Shown: piece after piece, positions 42,376 through 51,164 of the stretch | Position numbering within the stretch: the stretch's first letter is position 1 | Layout: every line of letters starts with the position of its first letter | Assembly (NCBI RefSeq): GCF_030209175.1 | Contig: NZ_JARVSM010000007.1 | Location: forward strand, 186,001-250,000 | Origin: Pseudomonas sp. efr-133-TYG-5 | GTDB lineage: Bacteria > Pseudomonadota > Gammaproteobacteria > Pseudomonadales > Pseudomonadaceae | DNA: 64,000 nucleotides | Direction: 5' to 3' | Position numbers and translations under genes: made by a program | Notes under the pieces: generated by a model | Seen by the model: only the letters and a program-made list of their open reading frames with translations | The model's database searches: none | Told to the model about the DNA's origin: nothing

Positions 42376-43161
42376 ATGCACGATCATTCCACTGCCGAAC
42401 TGCCATCCCTGCGTCGGCAGAAAATCCTCCTGCTCCTCGAACGCGACGGCAAGGTCATGGCCTCCGAGCTGAGTCAGCATTTTGCGGTGTCCGAGGACAC
42501 CATCCGCCGCGATCTTGCCGAACTCGACAACGCCGGGCTGGTGCAGCGGGTGCACGGCGGGGCGTTGCCGCGGCCGAAAGACAGCGGCAAGGATTACTTC
42601 ACCCGACTGGAGGAAATCGATGAGGTGAAGGTCCGGCTGGCGCAATTGGCAGCGCAGAAGGTCGAGGATGGGCAGACGGTGCTGTTCGATTCCGGCTCGA
42701 CCACCTTGCAGGTCGCGCGTTCGTTGCCGACGGACATCCGCATCACTGCCGTGACCGCAGCACCGATGACGGCGATTGCCCTGGCGGAGTACAAAAACGT
42801 GAAGGTGATTCTGGCCGGTGGCCAACTGAACCCGAAAACCCTGGCGGCCGGTGGCCATGAGGCGCTGCGTCTGATCGCCGGGATCAAGGCTGACCTGGCG
42901 TTCACCGGTGTCTGTGCGATTCATCCGCAGGTGGGCATCACCTCGCTGCATTTTGATGAAGTGCCGGTGAAACAGGCGCTGCTCGACAGTGCGGCGCGGG
43001 TGATCGCGGTAACCTCCGCGGACAAGCTCGGGGCGGTGGAGCCGTTTGTGGTGGCACCGTGCGAACGCCTGCACACGCTGATTACCGAGCGGCACCTGGC
43101 CTCGGGCAGCGTCGAGGATTATCAGCGGCTGGGGATTGTCGTGGAGCAATTGCCTGACTGA
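42376..43161 (+). CDS. DeoR/GlpR-family transcriptional regulator
   Basis: A 261-residue regulator. An N-terminal helix-turn-helix is QKILLLLERDGKVMASELSQ plus HFAVSEDTIRRDLAELDNAG, the diagnostic DeoR motif. The C-terminal sugar-phosphate-binding-like domain has LFDSGSTTLQVARSL, AAPMTAIALAEY and AGGHEALR. DeoR members sense phosphorylated sugars; the target is unknown. It lies between the small-protein genes and the second puuB/puuA pair, convergent with puuB. Confidence 0.9.
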   Translation: MHDHSTAELPSLRRQKILLLLERDGKVMASELSQHFAVSEDTIRRDLAELDNAGLVQRVHGGALPRPKDSGKDYFTRLEEIDEVKVRLAQLAAQKVEDGQTVLFDSGSTTLQVARSLPTDIRITAVTAAPMTAIALAEYKNVKVILAGGQLNPKTLAAGGHEALRLIAGIKADLAFTGVCAIHPQVGITSLHFDEVPVKQALLDSAARVIAVTSADKLGAVEPFVVAPCERLHTLITERHLASGSVEDYQRLGIVVEQLPD

Positions 43162-43184
43162 GATTTTAGTGAGGCTGATGTCCC

Positions 43185-43280
43185 CATCGCTGGCAAGCCA
43201 GCGCCCACATGGATCATTGTGTACACAGAGTCTGTATACGGCGCCAATCACTGGGGGAGCTGGCTTGCCAGCGATGAGGC
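43185..43280. repeat. REP inverted pair
   Basis: CATCGCTGGCAAGCCAGCGCCC at 43185 and the inverted GGGGAGCTGGCTTGCCAGCG ending at about 43275, separated by about 50 bases. Confidence 0.75.
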
Positions 43281-43323
43281 CAGCCGAGCCCATGCATAAA
43301 CCGGCATGCGGCCGAGGGATCAA

Positions 43324-44607
43324 TCAGCGCAGTTTTTCCAGCATCTGGTAGTACCACATGCCGGCCGCGAGCATCGGATTGCCCAGCAGGTCGCCCATCG
43401 GCACGCGGATGTGCGAGCACGCGGCAAACGTGTCGAACTGCTGCATCTGTCCGGTGATCGCCCGGCTCATGATTTCGCCCATGATATGGGTGGTGGCGAT
43501 GCCGTGGCCGGAGTAGCCCTGGCAGTACCAGACGTTATCCGACAGCTTGCCTAGTTGCGGGATGCGGTTGATGACGATGCCCATCGCGCAGCTCCACTGG
43601 TAATCGATTTTCACCCCCTTGAGCGCCGGGAACGTCTGCTCGATGCACGGCCGCAGCTCGCCGGCGATGTCCCGCGAATCCTTGCCGCTGTAGTTGGCGC
43701 CGCCGCCGAACAGCAGGCGGCCGTCGGCGGTGAGACGGTAGTAATCGAGGACGAAGCGGCAGTCGTAGACGGCCAGGTCTTCAGGGTTGATCTGCTTTGC
43801 CAGCTCACCCAGCGGTTCGGTGGTGACGATGCCGCCCATGGCCGGGAAGATCTTGCCCTTGAGCTGGCCCGGTTCGAGCTTGTGATAGACGTCACCGGCC
43901 AACAACACCTGGTTGGCGTCGATCTGGCCATGGGCGGTGCGCACGCCCGGCGTGGCGCCGTGGATGATCTCCAGCACTTCACTGTTTTCGAAGATCAGCG
44001 CGCCGAGGCTTTCCGCTGCCCGCGCTTCACCGATGCACAGGTTGAGCGGGTGCAGGTGCATGTTGCGGGTGTTCTTGATCGCGCCGTGATAGAGCTCGCT
44101 TTGCAGCAGATCGCGCACCTGGCAGCGGTCGAGCAGGCTGACTTCATCACCCATGCCGCGACGCACGGCTTCGTCGTAGTCGCTGCGCAAACCGGCCATG
44201 TGGCTCGGCTTGTAGGCGGCGTGCAAATGGCCGTGCTTGAGGTCGCAATCGATCGCGTATTTCTCGACCCGCTGCTGGATGATTTCGTGGCCGCGCCAGC
44301 GCAGGTGCCAGATGAAGTCATCGACCTCATAGCCCAAGGTGTTGCGCATCTGTTTGCGCATCGCGCCGTCACCGGAGAGGCTGCCGGTGACCTGACCACC
44401 GTTGCGCCCGGTGGCGCCCCAGCCGATCTTGTGGCTTTCGACGATGGCGACCTTGAGGCCTTTTTCGGCCAGTTCCACGGCGCTGGCGACGCCGGTGAAA
44501 CCGCCGCCGATGATCACCACGTCGACCTTGTGCCGACCTTGCAGGGTCGGGTAGTCGGTGTCGCGGTTGAGGGTGGCGGTGTAGTAGGAATTGCTGCGTT
44601 GAGTCAT
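43324..44607 (-). CDS. puuB: Gamma-glutamylputrescine oxidase paralogue
   Basis: A 427-residue FAD oxidase of the same family as the protein at 35974-37257. It shows VDVVIIGGGFTGVASAVEL, GWGATGRNGGQVTG, LDYYRLTADGRLLFGGG and YCQGYSGHGIATTH. Overall it is about the same length with clear divergence, so it is a paralogue and not a recent copy. The ATG at 44607 follows MTQRSNSYYTATLN at the very start. It shares the direction of the following puuA paralogue with a 145-nt gap containing a REP pair. Confidence 0.9.
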   Translation of the reverse strand: MTQRSNSYYTATLNRDTDYPTLQGRHKVDVVIIGGGFTGVASAVELAEKGLKVAIVESHKIGWGATGRNGGQVTGSLSGDGAMRKQMRNTLGYEVDDFIWHLRWRGHEIIQQRVEKYAIDCDLKHGHLHAAYKPSHMAGLRSDYDEAVRRGMGDEVSLLDRCQVRDLLQSELYHGAIKNTRNMHLHPLNLCIGEARAAESLGALIFENSEVLEIIHGATPGVRTAHGQIDANQVLLAGDVYHKLEPGQLKGKIFPAMGGIVTTEPLGELAKQINPEDLAVYDCRFVLDYYRLTADGRLLFGGGANYSGKDSRDIAGELRPCIEQTFPALKGVKIDYQWSCAMGIVINRIPQLGKLSDNVWYCQGYSGHGIATTHIMGEIMSRAITGQMQQFDTFAACSHIRVPMGDLLGNPMLAAGMWYYQMLEKLR

Positions 44608-44643
44608 GTCAGTGTCCAGATCCGGTAGTCGGTGCACGGACCC

Positions 44644-44734
44644 TGTGGGAGCGGGCTTGCTCGCGAAAGCGATGCGTCAGTCACCTGAAGTGTTGAATGT
44701 GACGACGCCTTCGCGGGCAAGCCCGCTCCCACAA
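44644..44734. repeat. REP inverted pair
   Basis: TGTGGGAGCGGGCTTGCTCGCG at 44644 and the inverted CGCGGGCAAGCCCGCTCCCACA ending at 44734, 46 bases apart, in the gap between puuA and puuB paralogues. Confidence 0.85.
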
Positions 44735-44752
44735 GGGGGGAGTTGTGAACGA

Positions 44753-46117
44753 TCAGGCTTCGGTCAGATACCAACGCCAGTCCTGCTCACCCACTTCGGC
44801 CATGAACTGCCGGTACTCCGCACGTTTCACTGCCAGGTACACCCCGAGAAACTCCTGCCCCAGCGCATCCCGCGCCCACACCGATTTTTCCAGCGCCGTG
44901 AGCGAGGTCAGCCAGTCGGTCGGCAGCAATTCCTTCGCCTGGGCATAACCATTGCCTTGCACCGGCTCGCCCGGATCGATGTCTTCTTTTATCCCGCGAT
45001 GAATGCCCGCCAGAATCGCCGCGGCCGCCAGATAAGGGTTGGCATCGGCGCCGCAGATGCGGTGCTCGATGTGCCGGGTGTGGGCCGGGCCGCCAGGCAC
45101 GCGCAGGCTGACGGTACGGTTGTCGACGCCCCAGGTCGGCGCCAGCGGCGCGTAGCTGTTGGCCTGGAAGCGCCGGTAGGAGTTGGCGTTCGGACAGAAC
45201 AGCAGCAGCGAATCGAGCAGCGAGGCGAGCATGCCGCCAATCGCTGTGCGTAACAGCGGCGTGCCGGCCGGGTCCTCGGCGGCGAACAGATTGTGCCCCG
45301 CGCCATCGGCGAGGCTGACGTGCATGTGCATGCCGGTGCCGGCCAGATGATCGAACGGCTTGGCCATGAACGTCGCCTGCATGCCGTGCTTGTGCGCCAC
45401 GGCTTTGACCAGGCGTTTGTAGCGCACCGCCTGATCCATCGCCGCCAGTGCGTCACCGTGTTCGAGGGTGATTTCCACCTGGCCCGGGGCGTATTCGGAG
45501 ATGGCCGTGCGTGCCGGAATGCCGTGCAGTTTGCAGGCGCTGTAGAGATCGGCGAGGAACGGTTCGATCTGCTCCAGTTCCCGCAAGCCGTAGACCTGGG
45601 TGTGGTGCGGTCGACCGCCGTCGGCATCCAGCGCTGGCTGTGGACGGCCCTGGTGATCGCGCCTGGCGTCGAGCAGATAGAACTCCAGCTCGCAGGCCAT
45701 CACCGGGTGATAACCCTCGGCCTTGAGGCCGTCGATGACCTTGATCAGCAAGTGGCGCGGGTCGGCGATGCTGGCGGGCAGGCCCTGTTGCGGGTGCATG
45801 CTGACCTGGACGGCGGCGGTCGGAATCTGCCGCCACGGCAGGCGCACCAGACTGCCCTCGAGCGGGTAGGCGCGGCAGTCGATGTCGCCGACGTCCCAGA
45901 CCAGGCCGGAGTTTTCCACGTCCTCGCCGTGCACGGTCAGGCCGAGGATGGTGCTCGGCAACGGGCGACCGCTTTCGTACACGGTGAGCAATTCCTCGCG
46001 GTGCAACAGCTTGCCGCGCGGCACGCCGTTGGCGTCGATGATGAACAGCTCGATCATGTCGATGTCGGGGTTTTGCTCAAGAAAATCACGGGCGTCTGCA
46101 ATGGCTGCGAATTTCAT
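44753..46117 (-). CDS. puuA: Gamma-glutamylpolyamine synthetase paralogue
   Basis: A 454-residue glutamine-synthetase-fold ligase, start at the ATG at 46117. Motifs: IDANGVPRGKLL, ACELEFYLLD, PGQVEITLEHGD, GTGMHMHVSLADG and ADANPYLAAAAILAGIHRG. It differs from the first copy in loop sequences (for example GGRPHHTQVYGLREL), so it may prefer another amine. Its transcript probably starts upstream of two short ORFs (46332-46409 and 46246-46335). Confidence 0.9.
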   Translation of the reverse strand: MKFAAIADARDFLEQNPDIDMIELFIIDANGVPRGKLLHREELLTVYESGRPLPSTILGLTVHGEDVENSGLVWDVGDIDCRAYPLEGSLVRLPWRQIPTAAVQVSMHPQQGLPASIADPRHLLIKVIDGLKAEGYHPVMACELEFYLLDARRDHQGRPQPALDADGGRPHHTQVYGLRELEQIEPFLADLYSACKLHGIPARTAISEYAPGQVEITLEHGDALAAMDQAVRYKRLVKAVAHKHGMQATFMAKPFDHLAGTGMHMHVSLADGAGHNLFAAEDPAGTPLLRTAIGGMLASLLDSLLLFCPNANSYRRFQANSYAPLAPTWGVDNRTVSLRVPGGPAHTRHIEHRICGADANPYLAAAAILAGIHRGIKEDIDPGEPVQGNGYAQAKELLPTDWLTSLTALEKSVWARDALGQEFLGVYLAVKRAEYRQFMAEVGEQDWRWYLTEA

Positions 46118-46245
46118 ATCAATCACTCACGATGGCGCCGCACAGGCGCGCAGATTCGGGCCGGACGCAGCGCGGCAACAGGCGCAGGCATCCAGGCAGG
46201 GAGATCGGGCAAGAGGGGGACTGTCGCGGCGTGTAACGGGCGCGA

Positions 46246-46335
46246 TCAGACGGGCAGGGCGATATCCGGCGGGCGTGCGGAGTGACGCAGCTTGGAACGG
46301 CGCAGGGCCATGGGCAGATTGACGATGCGATTCAT
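46246..46335 (-). CDS. Short ORF 2 (29 residues) upstream of puuA paralogue
   Basis: Begins at an ATG that overlaps the stop of short ORF 1 (ATGA) and ends 128 nt before the puuA paralogue start. It encodes a basic peptide (MNRIVNLPMALRRSKLRHSA...). Codon third positions are mostly G or C, like real Pseudomonas genes. Whether it is translated is unknown; a regulatory leader peptide is one possibility. Confidence 0.35.
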   Translation of the reverse strand: MNRIVNLPMALRRSKLRHSARPPDIALPV

Positions 46336-46409
46336 GCGCAGCCCCTGCGAGAGAGGGCGCACACAGCGGAGACGTTCAACGGTTGGAGTTGTTGTAGTGA
46401 CGTGCTCAT
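46332..46409 (-). CDS. Short ORF 1 (25 residues) upstream of puuA paralogue
   Basis: An ORF from the ATG at 46409 to the TGA at 46332-46334. It encodes MSTSLQQLQPLNVSAVCALS-type peptide ending RRGCA. The upstream ribosome site is poor (AACGGA). It is coupled by a 4-bp overlap to short ORF 2. Confidence 0.3.
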   Translation of the reverse strand: MSTSLQQLQPLNVSAVCALSRRGCA

Positions 46410-46469
46410 GACGCGTGTTTCCGTTGGCGGAAAACGTCGGTGGCGGGAGTGCCCGCCGACCGGTGTGCC

Positions 46470-46497
46470 TGGATAGTAAGGGGGAATCCCCGGACAA
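46470..46497 (-). promoter_or_regulatory. Candidate promoter for short ORFs and puuA paralogue
   Basis: Reading leftward: TTGTCC (46497-46492), 16-nt spacer, TATCCA (46475-46470). The spacer contains the palindrome GGGGATTCCCC. Transcription would begin near 46463, about 54 nt before the ATG of short ORF 1. Confidence 0.35.
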
Positions 46498-46537
46498 GTA
46501 AACGCCTTATTCCGCCATGACCGGCAGGCGCGCAGGG

Positions 46538-47881
46538 TCAGCGCAGCAGGTGAAAGCCCAGCCCGATCAGGGCGCAAACGATCAACACCGCGATGACGCC
46601 GCGCTTGAAGACAAACAAGGCAAGCGCCGCCGCCACGGCCAGCACCAGGGAAAAAATATCCGCCTGGCCGGCAAACCCCTGGGGCCAGAACACGTGATAG
46701 GCGAAGAAGCACGCCAGGTTCAGAATCACCCCGACCACCGCTGCCGTGATCGCCGTCAACGGCGCGGTGAACTGCAGTTCGTTGTGCGTCGACTCCACCA
46801 GCGGCCCGCCGGCAAGAATGAACAGGAACGAGGGCAGGAAGGTGAACCAGGTCACCAGCGTCGCCGCCAGCGCGCCGGCCGCGAAGGCGTGCTCCGCACC
46901 GAACGCCGGTTGCACGTAGGCACCGACGAAACCGACGAATGCCACCACCATGATCAGCGGCCCCGGTGTGGTTTCGCCCAGGGCGAGGCCGTCGATCATC
47001 TGCGTCGGCGTCAGCCAGCCATACTGCCCGACCGCACCCTGGTACACGTAGGGCAGCACGGCGTAGGCGCCGCCGAACGTCAGCAGTGCGGCTTTGGTGA
47101 AGAACCAGGCCATTTGCGTGAAGGTCCCGCTCCAGCCGAACAGCGCCGTCAGCAGCGCCATCGGCACGCACCACAGCACCACGCCGATCAGGGCCAGGCG
47201 CAGCAATTTCGGCAAGCTGAACCGCGTGTGTTCCAGCGGGGGTGTGTCGTCATCGATCAGCGCCGGGCCGAAGGTCTTGGCGCTGCTGCGCGGGCCGCCG
47301 TTGGCGAATCGCGCCGGGGCCAGGCGCCCACCGAGGTAACCGATCAGCGCCGCGCCCAGGACAATCAACGGGAACGGCACGTTGAAGGCAAAAATCGCCA
47401 CGAACGATGCCCCGGCAATCGCCCACAGCCAACTGTTCTTCAACGCCCTCGAGCCGATGCGATGCGCCGCGTGCAGGACAATCGCGGTGACCGCCGGTTT
47501 GATCCCGTAGAAGATCCCGGCCACCACCGGCATATCACCGAAGGCGATGTACAGCCACGACAGCGCAATCAGGATGAACAGCGACGGCAACACAAACAGC
47601 CCGCCGGCCAGCACGCCGCCCCAGCTGCGATGCAGCAGCCAGCCGATGTAGGTCGCCAGTTGCTGGGCCTCGGGGCCGGGCAACAGCATGCAGTAGTTGA
47701 GGGCGTGGAGGAAACGCCGCTCGGAAATCCAGCGCCGGCGCTCCACCAGCTCCTGGTGCATGATCGCGATCTGCCCGGCCGGACCACCAAAACCGATGCA
47801 GCCAAGCTTGAGCCAGAAGGGCCAGGCCTGGCGCAGACTGATGGGGGCGGGGCGCGGTAGGTCCTGCGGTGCTGTGCTCAA
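46538..47881 (-). CDS. chrA: Chromate efflux transporter (ChrA)
   Basis: A 447-residue inner-membrane transporter of the CHR superfamily (long-chain form with two homologous halves). The first CHR half begins LKLGCIGFGGPAGQIAIMHQ and the second TKAALLTFGGAYAVLPYVYQ, both with the family G-G/F-G-G-A motif. About ten membrane segments can be followed. It exports chromate (and possibly sulfate-like oxyanions). No chrB or chrR is adjacent. Start at 47881 is the first ATG of the frame. Confidence 0.93.
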   Translation of the reverse strand: MSTAPQDLPRPAPISLRQAWPFWLKLGCIGFGGPAGQIAIMHQELVERRRWISERRFLHALNYCMLLPGPEAQQLATYIGWLLHRSWGGVLAGGLFVLPSLFILIALSWLYIAFGDMPVVAGIFYGIKPAVTAIVLHAAHRIGSRALKNSWLWAIAGASFVAIFAFNVPFPLIVLGAALIGYLGGRLAPARFANGGPRSSAKTFGPALIDDDTPPLEHTRFSLPKLLRLALIGVVLWCVPMALLTALFGWSGTFTQMAWFFTKAALLTFGGAYAVLPYVYQGAVGQYGWLTPTQMIDGLALGETTPGPLIMVVAFVGFVGAYVQPAFGAEHAFAAGALAATLVTWFTFLPSFLFILAGGPLVESTHNELQFTAPLTAITAAVVGVILNLACFFAYHVFWPQGFAGQADIFSLVLAVAAALALFVFKRGVIAVLIVCALIGLGFHLLR

Positions 47882-47952
47882 AGGCGGCTCCTGGGTCGGT
47901 GCTGGCGGAGCCGTTATCTAAGCAGGTTTTTGTTTAACCGTGGTGTCCGGCG

Positions 47953-47990
47953 TGGCCCTCACTCCAGCCCTTTTCTAAGGGAGAGGGCCA
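47953..47990. repeat. Intergenic palindrome of the CCCTCACCCC family
   Basis: TGGCCCTC / GAGGGCCA arms with a 22-nt centre, same type as the repeat at 16659-16694. It lies between chrA and moaE, which run the same way. Confidence 0.6.
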
Positions 47991-48005
47991 GGAGCAGTTT
48001 GATGT

Positions 48006-48467
48006 TCAGGTGGGCGCCAGGCTCCAGCGCAACGCCGCGTCCTGATCGCTCTGGCGGGCATCGACCCAATGCGAACCCGCGGGCGTGGTCTCACGCTTCC
48101 AGAACGGCGCGCGGGTCTTGAGCAGGTCCATGATGAACGCGCAGGCCGCGAACGCCACCTGCCGATGCTGGCTGCTGACGCCGACGAAAACGATCGGCTC
48201 GCTGACCGCCAGCGCTCCGACCCGATGCACGATTTCCACCCCCAGCAACGGCCAGCGTTCGCGAGCCTGCGCGGCGATCTGTTCGAGGGCTTTCTCGGTC
48301 ATTCCCGGATAATGCTCGAGGAACAACTCCCGCACCGGCTGGCCGATGTTCAGGTCGCGCACGTAGCCGATGAAAGTCACCAGCGCACCGACCTGCGGAT
48401 TGCGTGCGTGCAGATCGGCCGTCAACTGCGCGATGTCGAAGCGTTTGTACTGGACGCGAATCGTCAT
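48006..48467 (-). CDS. moaE: Molybdopterin synthase large subunit
   Basis: A 153-residue subunit. With thiocarboxylated MoaD it converts cyclic pyranopterin monophosphate to molybdopterin. Family features: VTFIGYVRD near residue 32, LEHYPGMTE, HRVGALAVSEPIVFV, and the C-terminal FWKRE with the catalytic Lys region (DLLKTRAPFWKRE). It is the last gene of the fdhD-moaC-moaD-moaE unit, 3 nt after moaD. Confidence 0.95.
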   Translation of the reverse strand: MTIRVQYKRFDIAQLTADLHARNPQVGALVTFIGYVRDLNIGQPVRELFLEHYPGMTEKALEQIAAQARERWPLLGVEIVHRVGALAVSEPIVFVGVSSQHRQVAFAACAFIMDLLKTRAPFWKRETTPAGSHWVDARQSDQDAALRWSLAPT

Positions 48468-48470
48468 GCC

Positions 48471-48722
48471 TCAACCCCCGGTGACCGGTGGGAAAAAGGC
48501 GATTTCGTCAAAATCCTCGATCGGCTGATCGGTCTGGCAAAGCTCCTGATTGACCGCGCACATCAGGTTGCCGGCGCCGAGCACGTCCTGCCACACCGTG
48601 CCGCGCGCCATGAGCATTTGCCGCACATCCTCGACGCAGGTGAAGGCGTCGCTAGCGGCGATTTTCTCGCCACCGAGGTTGAGGCGGTCACGGTAGCTGG
48701 CGAAGTAGTTGATCAGGATCAT
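48471..48722 (-). CDS. moaD: Molybdopterin synthase sulfur carrier subunit
   Basis: An 83-residue ubiquitin-like protein ending in the Gly-Gly (PPVTGG) that is activated by MoeB and thiocarboxylated. Starts at the ATG at 48722, which overlaps the moaC stop. MILINYFASYRDRL is the typical beta-strand start. Confidence 0.93.
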   Translation of the reverse strand: MILINYFASYRDRLNLGGEKIAASDAFTCVEDVRQMLMARGTVWQDVLGAGNLMCAVNQELCQTDQPIEDFDEIAFFPPVTGG

Positions 48723-49204
48723 TGCGCGTTCTGCCATTGAAAGTGGCCGCTGTGGCCGCCCTGTTTACTGAGCAGGCGGATGTCGCCGATGACCATGGCC
48801 CGATCCACCGCCTTGCACATGTCGTAAAGGGTCAGCGCAGCGACGCTGGCGGCGGTCAGGGCTTCGAGCTCGACACCGGTCTGGCCGGTGAGGCGGCAGG
48901 TGCTGGTGATCTGCACACGGTCCGGTGCGCGGGCCGTCAGTTCGACGTGAATCGAGCTGAGCAGCAACGCGTGGCACAGCGGGATCAGCTCATGCGTACG
49001 CTTGGCTGCCTGAATCCCGGCAATCCGCGCCACGGCGAACACGTCGCCCTTGGGGTGGCCGTGGGCCTGGATCAACTGCAGCGTCTCGGGGCGCATCTGC
49101 ACCCAGGCCTGCGCCGTGGCTTCGCGGCGGGTGGCGGCTTTGTCGCCGACATCGACCATGTTGGCGCGGCCCTGGTCGTCGAGGTGGGTGAGGGTGTCGC
49201 TCAT
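48719..49204 (-). CDS. moaC: Cyclic pyranopterin monophosphate synthase
   Basis: A 161-residue enzyme that converts the MoaA product to cPMP. Family motifs: MVDVGDKAATRREA, DVFAVARIAGIQAAKRT, ELIPLCHALLLSSI, GVELEALTAASVAALTLYDM and CKAVDRAMVI. Start at the ATG at 49204 overlaps the fdhD stop (ATGA). Translationally coupled with fdhD, which is unusual outside formate-enzyme clusters. Confidence 0.96.
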   Translation of the reverse strand: MSDTLTHLDDQGRANMVDVGDKAATRREATAQAWVQMRPETLQLIQAHGHPKGDVFAVARIAGIQAAKRTHELIPLCHALLLSSIHVELTARAPDRVQITSTCRLTGQTGVELEALTAASVAALTLYDMCKAVDRAMVIGDIRLLSKQGGHSGHFQWQNAQ

Positions 49205-50043
49205 GGCTGAAGCTCCTGGATCGGGCTGTAAATGCGCGGGGCATGGCGGTGCGGAACGTGGATCAGGTTCAGGTGGTGCTGGCGCGCCCAACGCACGGTC
49301 AGTGCGGTGGGGGCGGACAGGCTGACCAGGGTGCCGAGGCGGGCGCGCACGGCTTTGTGGATCAGCTCGAGGCTGCAGCGGCTGGTGACTACGACGAAGC
49401 CTTCGCGGCTGTCGATCGCGTCGCACTGCAGGGCGCCGATCAACTTGTCGAGGGCGTTGTGCCGGCCGATGTCTTCACGGCACAGCAGGGCGTTACCGGC
49501 ACCATCGAAATACAGCGCGGCGTGCAGGGCGCCGCTGCTGCGGGCCAGCTGCTGGGCCTGTTCGATGCGCTGGCGAATGCCGTCGAAATGCTGCGCCGGC
49601 GGGAGCGCCGAGGGTGGCAGGATCGGCAGCTGCGGCAGGGCCTGCTGCAGCGCTTCGACGCCGCAAATGCCGCAACCGCTGATGCCGGTCATCTGCCGGC
49701 GGTGATCCTTGAGCGCCCAGAACGCGCGGTTGGAAATCTGCACGTCAGCCTGACAGGCCTGATCGCCATGGCTCAGGCGGATGTCGTAGATCTCGTCGAC
49801 GCTGTCGATGATCGCGTTGCTCAAGCTGAAGCCGCGGATGAAGTCTTCGAGGTTGCCGGGCGAGACCATCATCACCGCCTGGCTCAGGCCGTTGAAGGTG
49901 ATCGCCAGGGCGATTTCCGCAGCGAGCGGCGCATGAGAGAGCCCGGCGTCCGCCAGGTATTCGCGAAACGCCACCGCTGACGGTTGCGGTGCGGGCGCGT
50001 TGGCATCGCCCGATTCGACAGTTGAATCACCGTGACACAGCAT
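49201..50043 (-). CDS. fdhD: Formate dehydrogenase accessory sulfurtransferase FdhD
   Basis: A 280-residue protein that transfers sulfur from a desulfurase to the molybdenum cofactor of formate dehydrogenase; the redox-active CGICG motif (GCGICGVEAL) is present. SRCSLELIHKAVRARLG and DIGRHNALDKLIG are other family motifs. I chose the ATG at 50043 (GGGAC 9 nt upstream) over the ATG at 50073. The candidate promoter below puts the transcription start near 50069, which would leave 50073 outside the mRNA. First gene of a four-gene unit. Confidence 0.93.
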   Translation of the reverse strand: MLCHGDSTVESGDANAPAPQPSAVAFREYLADAGLSHAPLAAEIALAITFNGLSQAVMMVSPGNLEDFIRGFSLSNAIIDSVDEIYDIRLSHGDQACQADVQISNRAFWALKDHRRQMTGISGCGICGVEALQQALPQLPILPPSALPPAQHFDGIRQRIEQAQQLARSSGALHAALYFDGAGNALLCREDIGRHNALDKLIGALQCDAIDSREGFVVVTSRCSLELIHKAVRARLGTLVSLSAPTALTVRWARQHHLNLIHVPHRHAPRIYSPIQELQP

Positions 50044-50075
50044 CTTGAAAAGTCCCGCAGCGCTGAAGTGCATTC

Positions 50076-50108
50076 AGGCTACGGGGGCGTTGAAAGTGCG
50101 TCCAATCG
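50076..50108 (-). promoter_or_regulatory. Candidate promoter and regulator box of fdhD
   Basis: Reading leftward: CGATTGGAC (50108-50100), with TTGGAC as the -35 element, an 18-nt spacer, and TAGCCT (50081-50076) as the -10. The box recurs upstream of four other genes of the cluster in the same orientation. Confidence 0.5.
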
Positions 50109-50264
50109 CTTGTTCTGATCTGCTGATCGGCTTGGTCGATCAGCGCGTCCAGAGGCCGGCGCCAGTCAGGCCTGGCTGCTTCGCGAGTGGCTCGCTCGCA
50201 CTTTGAAGTGCGTTTTACCGGGGAGCGAACCTGCGTGCGAAGACGATCCTGCAGCCAGCATCAC

Positions 50265-51164
50265 CTAGGCATCAGGCGCCTCGATCCCGAACAGTTTGCG
50301 CGCCTCGGCAAAGCATTTCTCGGCAATCGCCGAGCGCGGCTCGGTCTTGCGCATGACCAGCCCCAGCGGCGCGAGGACGCTGGCGTCCGGCAGGTTGATG
50401 AAGGCCAGGTGCTCGATCGGTTCCTGCAAGCCACTGTCCAGCGGCATGATCGAGCAGCAGAAGCCCTGGTGGATCGCCTGCAGCAGCTGGTAGGTCGAGT
50501 CGCTTTCCAGGATCGGCTGCGGATTGAGCCCGCGGCTGCGGAAGCTCAGGTCGATGGATTTGCGGTAGTGCATGCCGTTGCTGATCATTCCCAGCGGCAG
50601 TTCGGCGGCGTCTTCCCAGCTCATTTCCGGGCCGTCGAAATGGAAGTGGCGGGTATCGTAGAGCAGGCCGACGCGGGTTTCGCCGATCTCGAAGAACTCG
50701 AAATAGTTCGGATTGACGTGATCCAGGTAGCACACGCCGAGGTCCAGCTGGTTGTTGCCCAGGCCCTCGATGATCTCGTCCGAACTCAGCGACGACAGGC
50801 TGTATTTGAGTTCGGCAAACGTGCCGTGCAGGCCTTGAATGTAATTCACCGGATTGAAATTGCTCAGCGGCACCAGGCCCAGGCGCAGGCTGCCGACCAG
50901 TTGCCCGCGACAGGCCGCGGCCTCGGCGAACAGGCCGTCATGCGCCGCCAGCAGGGTGCGGGCCCAGGCCAGGACCCGTTCGCCGGCCTGGGTGAAACCT
51001 TCGAAGCGCTGGCCACGGTTGACCAGCACCAGGTCCAGTTCGTCTTCGAGATTGCGCAGGCGCATCGACAGGGTTGGCTGGGTGATGTGGCAACGCGCGG
51101 CCGCTTGGCCGAAGTGGCGGGTTTCATCCAGCGCGATCAGGAACTTGAGTTGTTTGATGTCCAC
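50265..51164 (-). CDS. LysR-family regulator of the formate/molybdopterin module
   Basis: A 299-residue LysR regulator with a GTG start at 51164. HTH: DIKQLKFLIALDETRHFGQA followed by ARCHITQPTLSMRLRNLEDE. The effector domain includes LGVCYLDHVNPNYFEFFEIG and IHQGFCCSIMPLDS. It lies between fdhD-moaCDE and moaB-moeA, divergent from the latter. A GATTRGAC box upstream of itself and of four module genes makes it the obvious candidate regulator; this is inferred from location. An alternative ATG start lies upstream in an unlikely region. Confidence 0.88.
   Translation of the reverse strand: MDIKQLKFLIALDETRHFGQAAARCHITQPTLSMRLRNLEDELDLVLVNRGQRFEGFTQAGERVLAWARTLLAAHDGLFAEAAACRGQLVGSLRLGLVPLSNFNPVNYIQGLHGTFAELKYSLSSLSSDEIIEGLGNNQLDLGVCYLDHVNPNYFEFFEIGETRVGLLYDTRHFHFDGPEMSWEDAAELPLGMISNGMHYRKSIDLSFRSRGLNPQPILESDSTYQLLQAIHQGFCCSIMPLDSGLQEPIEHLAFINLPDASVLAPLGLVMRKTEPRSAIAEKCFAEARKLFGIEAPDA

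Noticed and set aside
50044..50073. ATG at 50073 as start of fdhD
   Set aside because: No ribosome site, and the candidate promoter would start transcription downstream of it.
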